Source of the DNA: Algoriphagus sp. PAP.12
GTDB lineage: Bacteria > Bacteroidota > Bacteroidia > Cytophagales > Cyclobacteriaceae
Length of the DNA: 64,000 nucleotides
Reading direction: 5' to 3'
Assembly (NCBI RefSeq): GCF_026652115.1
Contig: NZ_JAPPSQ010000002.1
Location: forward strand, 62,001-126,000
Positions within the stretch are counted from its first letter, which is position 1, and the number at the start of each line of letters is the position of its first letter. Positions 60,561-64,000 of the stretch are shown piece after piece. The notes under the pieces were generated by a model. The model saw only the letters and a program-made list of their open reading frames with translations, was not told the DNA's origin and did not search any database. The translations under genes were made by a program, and so were the position numbers.

Positions 60561-61487
60561 ATGAAGAAATCTATTTTCTACGGAATCGTTTTCCTCTTAA
60601 GTGCACAATTTAGCTTTGGACAAAGCATGTCTGAAGTTGAATTGACTGATGCATGGAAGGATAAAATCTATTCTCTGGCTCCAGAGAAGCCTACTTTTCC
60701 AACTTCCAAACCAAAAAAGGTTCTAGTTTTTTCACTACACACTGGATTCGTTCATTGGGTAAATCCTCACACAGAGGAGATGTTCAAAATCTTGGGTCAA
60801 AAAAGTGGTGCTTTTGAAGTCACATCTAGTACTGACATCGACATGTTTGAAAAATCAAATCTGAAAAATTATGATTTGATCGTTTTGAACAACACCAATT
60901 CCAAACCTGAATACAGAAACCTTTTTGTAGACAAACTAAGTGAAGACCAGCATTCTGATAGTGTTGCCGTTTGGAAAAAAGCAGGAGAATTGGAGAATAA
61001 CCTGATCAACTTTGTGAAAAAAGGAGGAGGTTTATTTGTCATTCATGGAGGGAATACCACTTTCAACAATTCTCAGGAATTCTCTGAATTATTGGGAGGA
61101 AGCTTTGATTATCATCCTAAACAACAAGATATCAAGGTAAGATTGGTTGATCCGAATCACCCATTAGTGCAAGCATTCCCGAAAGATGGATTTGTTCATT
61201 TTGATGAGCCTTATTTCTACAAAAACGCTTATGAGAATCTTGATTTCAAACCTCTTTTGTATTTCAACAATGCTGAAATTGAAGGTCAGAGAAAAGAAAA
61301 AGAATTGAAGGATGGAGTGACTTATGTGGCTTGGATCAGAAAAGAGGGAAAAGGTCGGGTGCTTTATAGTTCACCTTCTCACAATGCCCAAAGCTTCGAA
61401 AACGCAGATTTGCTTCAGTTTTTCTTAGACGGAATGCAATACTTAGTCGGAGATGTCAAAGCCGATGACAAGTCAATCGGAAAATAA
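60561..61487 (+). CDS. ThuA domain protein, exported
   Basis: The 308-residue protein has a Sec signal (AQFSFGQSMS). Residues about 50-300 are a ThuA/glutamine amidotransferase-like fold: KKVLVFSLHTGFVHW, NYDLIVLNNTNS, KKGGGLFVIHGGNTTF, FDEPYFYKN and RKEGKGRVLYSSPSHN. ThuA proteins take part in trehalose and 3-keto-sugar utilisation with Gfo/Idh/MocA oxidoreductases. Its divergent position next to the operon 60479-56727 fits this. It ends at a strong bidirectional terminator. Confidence 0.88.
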   Translation: MKKSIFYGIVFLLSAQFSFGQSMSEVELTDAWKDKIYSLAPEKPTFPTSKPKKVLVFSLHTGFVHWVNPHTEEMFKILGQKSGAFEVTSSTDIDMFEKSNLKNYDLIVLNNTNSKPEYRNLFVDKLSEDQHSDSVAVWKKAGELENNLINFVKKGGGLFVIHGGNTTFNNSQEFSELLGGSFDYHPKQQDIKVRLVDPNHPLVQAFPKDGFVHFDEPYFYKNAYENLDFKPLLYFNNAEIEGQRKEKELKDGVTYVAWIRKEGKGRVLYSSPSHNAQSFENADLLQFFLDGMQYLVGDVKADDKSIGK

Positions 61488-61491
61488 AAAC

Positions 61492-61527
61492 AAAAAAGGG
61501 TACAGAAATCAATTTCGTACCCTTTTT
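61492..61527. terminator. Bidirectional terminator between ThuA and phnA-like genes
   Basis: AAAAAGGGTAC pairs with GTACCCTTTTT, and the loop itself can extend the stem (GAAAT with ATTTC). Runs of A and T on both sides permit termination in either direction between the convergent genes. Confidence 0.9.
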
Positions 61528-61546
61528 CAAATATATTTTTTGGCAA

Positions 61547-61882
61547 TTAAGCCTTCTTTACAAATTCACTTTTCAAGGCCATTGATCCAAAGCCATCAAT
61601 TTTGCAATCAATATTATGGTCTCCTTCCACTAGCCTGATACTTTTCACTTTCGTTCCTGCCTTAATCGGCTTTGGAGCTCCTTTCACAGGAAGATCTTTT
61701 ACAATCACTACAGCATCGCCATCCGCTAACTGAGTTCCGTTGGCATCTTTGACAATCAGTCCTTCTTCAACTTCTTCCTCAGATGAAGGAATCCATTCAT
61801 AAGAACATTCAGGACAAACTAACTTATCGTCCATTTCATATCCATACGGAGAACCGCAGGAAGGGCAAGGAGGTATATTCAT
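61547..61882 (-). CDS. phnA: PhnA/YjdM family zinc-ribbon protein
   Basis: A 111-residue protein with an N-terminal zinc ribbon ([22 protein letters not shown]; four Cys in CxxC pairs) and a C-terminal beta-barrel domain ([38 protein letters not shown]). This matches YjdM/PhnA, historically linked to alkylphosphonate use but not to the phn lyase genes; the function is unresolved. It lies 45 bases downstream of the FAD oxidase-like gene on the same strand. Confidence 0.92.
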   Translation of the reverse strand: MNIPPCPSCGSPYGYEMDDKLVCPECSYEWIPSSEEEVEEGLIVKDANGTQLADGDAVVIVKDLPVKGAPKPIKAGTKVKSIRLVEGDHNIDCKIDGFGSMALKSEFVKKA

Positions 61883-61927
61883 GGCGGCAAAGATACGCTT
61901 TTTTGGAAGCTATTCCTTTGCAAGTCC

Positions 61928-63175
61928 TCAATGAGTCGGCATATAAGAATGGATGATGGACTCTGCTGCAATTCTACCAGAGCGCATAGCAGCGTTAATT
62001 GATCCATTTAACAGATAATCTCCAGCCAAATATACCTGATCGGTAATCTGACATTCACTTATCGGAATACTGTATTTCAAATCGTCCAAAACAGGCAAAG
62101 CATAAGGAATATGATACAAATGAACGAACTTGAAGTATTCGCTTTTCACTCCAGAAACTTCTTCTAATTCATTTTGAACTTCTTGAATCAACTCTTTGTC
62201 ATCCAATTCATTTTCCAAAACCGTAACAGAAAGTAACGCTCTACCATTTTGACTGTATTCTTCGGAAACATCATCCATGAAAACCAGATTATTTACCAAT
62301 TTTCCATGAGGCAACAATCCTATCATTGGCCGAGCCAAAAAAGACTTTTGCAAAGAAAAATAGAGATTAGTAACCTTCCTAGGAGAAGCAAACTGACCCT
62401 GAAGCTGTTTCATGATTTTATCTGGTTGCACAGCGATAATTATCCTATTTGCATGCAGCTCATCCCCATTTTTCAGTTGGATTTTATCTCCTTGAACTTC
62501 CTCTACAGGACTATTGAAGAAAATCTGAGTAGTGCTCAATTGCCTTCTCAACATTTCTGCCACCTCTCCCATTCCTTTAGCCGGAATCGCTGCATGTCCC
62601 ATGGAAAACATTTTGAAAACATACTCAAACATCCTGGAGCTGGTATTCAAATGCTTTTCTAGGAAAATACCTCTGAAAAAAGGAGTGAAAAAATTAGTGA
62701 TAATCTGATCCGAAAAACCATACTTTTTGAGATATTGGTGCGTTGGGATCGAAGGAGAGTCAAAAATCTCTTCAAAGGTCTTTTTCTTCAATTCTTGCGT
62801 CAAAGAAAACATTTTAATCTTATCCAGTAGAGTTCCAACTTTAGAAAAAGCCATCCCCATAACCTTCAAAGGGTTTCTAAGAGGATCCGTGATGATATAG
62901 GATTCCTTCCCATCCATTATTACAGCTCCCGGATCAAAAGTCTTCAGGTTTAAAGCCTGAAAATCCAAATACTTTTTTGCCTCTGGATAGGCTGTATTGA
63001 GTACCTGAAACCCATGATCTAATAAAAATCCGTCCACTTCATCCGTTTTCATCCTTCCCCCAACACGACCTGAAGCTTCCAAAATAATTGGAGAAAAACC
63101 TGCTTTTTCTAATTCCAAAGCAGCTACTAATCCGGATAAACCGGCACCGATGATATATATTTTATCTTCTTTCAT
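61928..63175 (-). CDS. FAD-dependent amine oxidase-like / protoporphyrinogen oxidase-type flavoprotein
   Basis: The 415-residue protein starts with an FAD dinucleotide motif (IYIIGAGLSGLVAALELEKAG), followed by the GG doublet ASGRVGGRMKTDEVDGF and LLDHGFQVL, and ends with QVYLAGDYLLNGSINAAMRSGR, where FAD contacts the C-terminal helix. This pattern is common to NAD(P)-binding amine oxidases, carotenoid desaturases and protoporphyrinogen oxidases. The substrate cannot be assigned; no carotenoid or heme gene is near. No signal peptide. The 174 bases upstream to the divergent hydrolase gene hold the promoter. Confidence 0.87.
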   Translation of the reverse strand: MKEDKIYIIGAGLSGLVAALELEKAGFSPIILEASGRVGGRMKTDEVDGFLLDHGFQVLNTAYPEAKKYLDFQALNLKTFDPGAVIMDGKESYIITDPLRNPLKVMGMAFSKVGTLLDKIKMFSLTQELKKKTFEEIFDSPSIPTHQYLKKYGFSDQIITNFFTPFFRGIFLEKHLNTSSRMFEYVFKMFSMGHAAIPAKGMGEVAEMLRRQLSTTQIFFNSPVEEVQGDKIQLKNGDELHANRIIIAVQPDKIMKQLQGQFASPRKVTNLYFSLQKSFLARPMIGLLPHGKLVNNLVFMDDVSEEYSQNGRALLSVTVLENELDDKELIQEVQNELEEVSGVKSEYFKFVHLYHIPYALPVLDDLKYSIPISECQITDQVYLAGDYLLNGSINAAMRSGRIAAESIIHSYMPTH

Positions 63176-63349
63176 ATTTAAAGGCTGGGTAAAAACATTA
63201 AGATTTCTTAAAAAACGAAGAGTTATAGGAATCCTAAAGAGGTAACCAGAAAGTGTTCAAAGAGTTTTGAAGAATTTCCATTTTTCAAATCCACCAATGG
63301 CAATGCATTGGAGCAGGAATTTTGTAAAATCGCAATAAATCACCTAAAC

Positions 63350-64000
63350 ATGAAAAAAATAGCCTTACTTCTATTATTTATTGCCTTTGCATTTCAAACT
63401 TCTTTTTCTCAAACCTACTTTCCTGAAAAAGGAAACTGGGAGAAGAAATCACCGACAGATTTGGGACTTAACTCCCAAAAGGTTCAAGAAGCCATCGATT
63501 TTGCGATTGCTCACGAAAGTGATGCTAATCCAAATTTGAAAATCGCTCATTACGAATCAGCTTTCGGTAGAGAACCATTCGGTTATCCTGTTGGTCCTAT
63601 GAAGACTCGTGGTCCAGCGACGGGATTGATTATTTACAAGGGATACATTGTTGGCCAGTGGGGAGAGCCTAACAGGGTCGATTTGACATTCTCAGTTGCA
63701 AAGAGCTTTTTATCTACCACAGCTGGGTTAGCAGTAGCTGAAGGATTAATCCAAAGCGAGCAGGACTTGGTTTACCCTTACATGGCACCAATTTACCCTT
63801 ATGAGCCAGCCAAGCTAATAGTGAATAAATCGGATCACTTAATGGACGATGATGTATTTGAACTTTTTGACACAGATCATAACAAAACAATCGCTTGGAA
63901 TCATCTATTGAGACAAACTTCAGATTGGGAAGGAACTCTTTGGGGAAAACCGGATTGGGGGGACAGACCAGCTGAAGGAGTTGCTGAAAAAAGAGCAAGA
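63350..64000 (+). CDS. Class C beta-lactamase-like serine hydrolase, partial (C-terminus beyond window)
   Basis: The ORF begins ATG at 63350 and is open to the window end (217 codons). A Sec signal (FAFQTSFSQT) is followed by the beginning of a beta-lactamase/transpeptidase-like fold, with the nucleophile motif FSVAKSFLSTTAG (SxxK) near residue 107 and HLLRQTSDWEGTLWG near 190. It resembles serine hydrolases, esterases or D-aminopeptidases of this class more than true antibiotic beta-lactamases. The YxN and KTG motifs would lie beyond the edge. Divergent from the FAD protein gene. Confidence 0.85.
   Translation, partial: MKKIALLLLFIAFAFQTSFSQTYFPEKGNWEKKSPTDLGLNSQKVQEAIDFAIAHESDANPNLKIAHYESAFGREPFGYPVGPMKTRGPATGLIIYKGYIVGQWGEPNRVDLTFSVAKSFLSTTAGLAVAEGLIQSEQDLVYPYMAPIYPYEPAKLIVNKSDHLMDDDVFELFDTDHNKTIAWNHLLRQTSDWEGTLWGKPDWGDRPAEGVAEKRAR

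Noticed and set aside
63714-63998. 94-residue minus-strand ORF at the window end
   Set aside because: Opposite the SxxK hydrolase coding sequence, which has a signal peptide and catalytic motif.
1-64000. tRNA, rRNA, CRISPR array, IS or prophage
   Set aside because: No cloverleaf-like or TpsiC-type sequences in gaps, no regular direct-repeat array, no transposase, integrase or phage structural gene among the ORFs.

Overview
The window is ordinary chromosome of a Bacteroidota bacterium, most likely a cytophagalean of the Cyclobacteriaceae (Algoriphagus-like). Indicators are the low G+C content, type IX secretion C-terminal domains, lipoprotein and Tat signals of Bacteroidota type, families such as DUF4221, DUF1573 and DUF2911, ThuA with Gfo/Idh/MocA genes, and a TAnnTTTG type -7 promoter element in front of several genes. 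The species assignment is an inference from protein style. No phage, IS element, CRISPR array, tRNA or rRNA gene was seen.

Layout. 1-376 (-): end of a DUF2452-like gene and a 49-residue membrane peptide. 535-4968 (+): Hpt protein, S9 peptidase and gamma-glutamyltranspeptidase in one operon. 5026-6969 (-): ACT-domain protein and Tat-exported phosphoesterase. 7221-11190 (+): DUF900 hydrolase tightly paired with an unusual long M19 dipeptidase homologue, then a PHP-type lipoprotein. 11206-13491: tryptophan 2,3-dioxygenase and glutaryl-CoA dehydrogenase transcribed divergently, the two ends of aerobic tryptophan breakdown. 13771-18361 (-): a 1154-residue T9SS-secreted beta-helix protein after a DUF1573 protein. 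18432-21816: trpS, a small acidic protein, a quinone-reductase-like MDR and an SDR.

21833-32551 (-) is the most structured part: nine genes with mostly 1-3 base gaps, in transcription order holA, a 995-residue TPR protein, a plug-less outer membrane barrel, a SPOR protein, exbB, exbD, tonB, folC, trmB. It couples an ExbBD-TonB energy-transducing machine to a barrel and a TPR partner. 32674-36155: TPR protein, Usp protein, 2-hydroxyacid dehydrogenase, DUF2911 protein. 36267-40532 (-): PIG-L deacetylase, an unlisted 34-residue TTG-start membrane peptide and a sodium:solute symporter, translationally coupled. 40608-51130 (-): PagL-like protein, GapN-type dehydrogenase, TPR protein with gyrA, surface proteins, rpe. 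51164-54221: T9SS subtilase with a lipoprotein, then a TrpF-fold protein lacking its catalytic residues. 54258-61487: aldo/keto reductase, YbjT-like protein, two Gfo/Idh/MocA proteins, DUF6807 protein and a divergent ThuA protein, which looks like an envelope sugar (possibly 3-keto-glycoside) oxidation set. 61547-64000: PhnA-type zinc ribbon protein, FAD amine oxidase-like protein and the start of a class C beta-lactamase-like hydrolase.

No single obviously new system is present. The best leads are the overlooked 34-residue symporter-linked peptide, the TrpF-like probable pseudoenzyme, the long DUF900-linked M19 protein, the nine-gene envelope operon, a terminator written inside a convergent coding sequence and a 62-base palindromic intergenic repeat.
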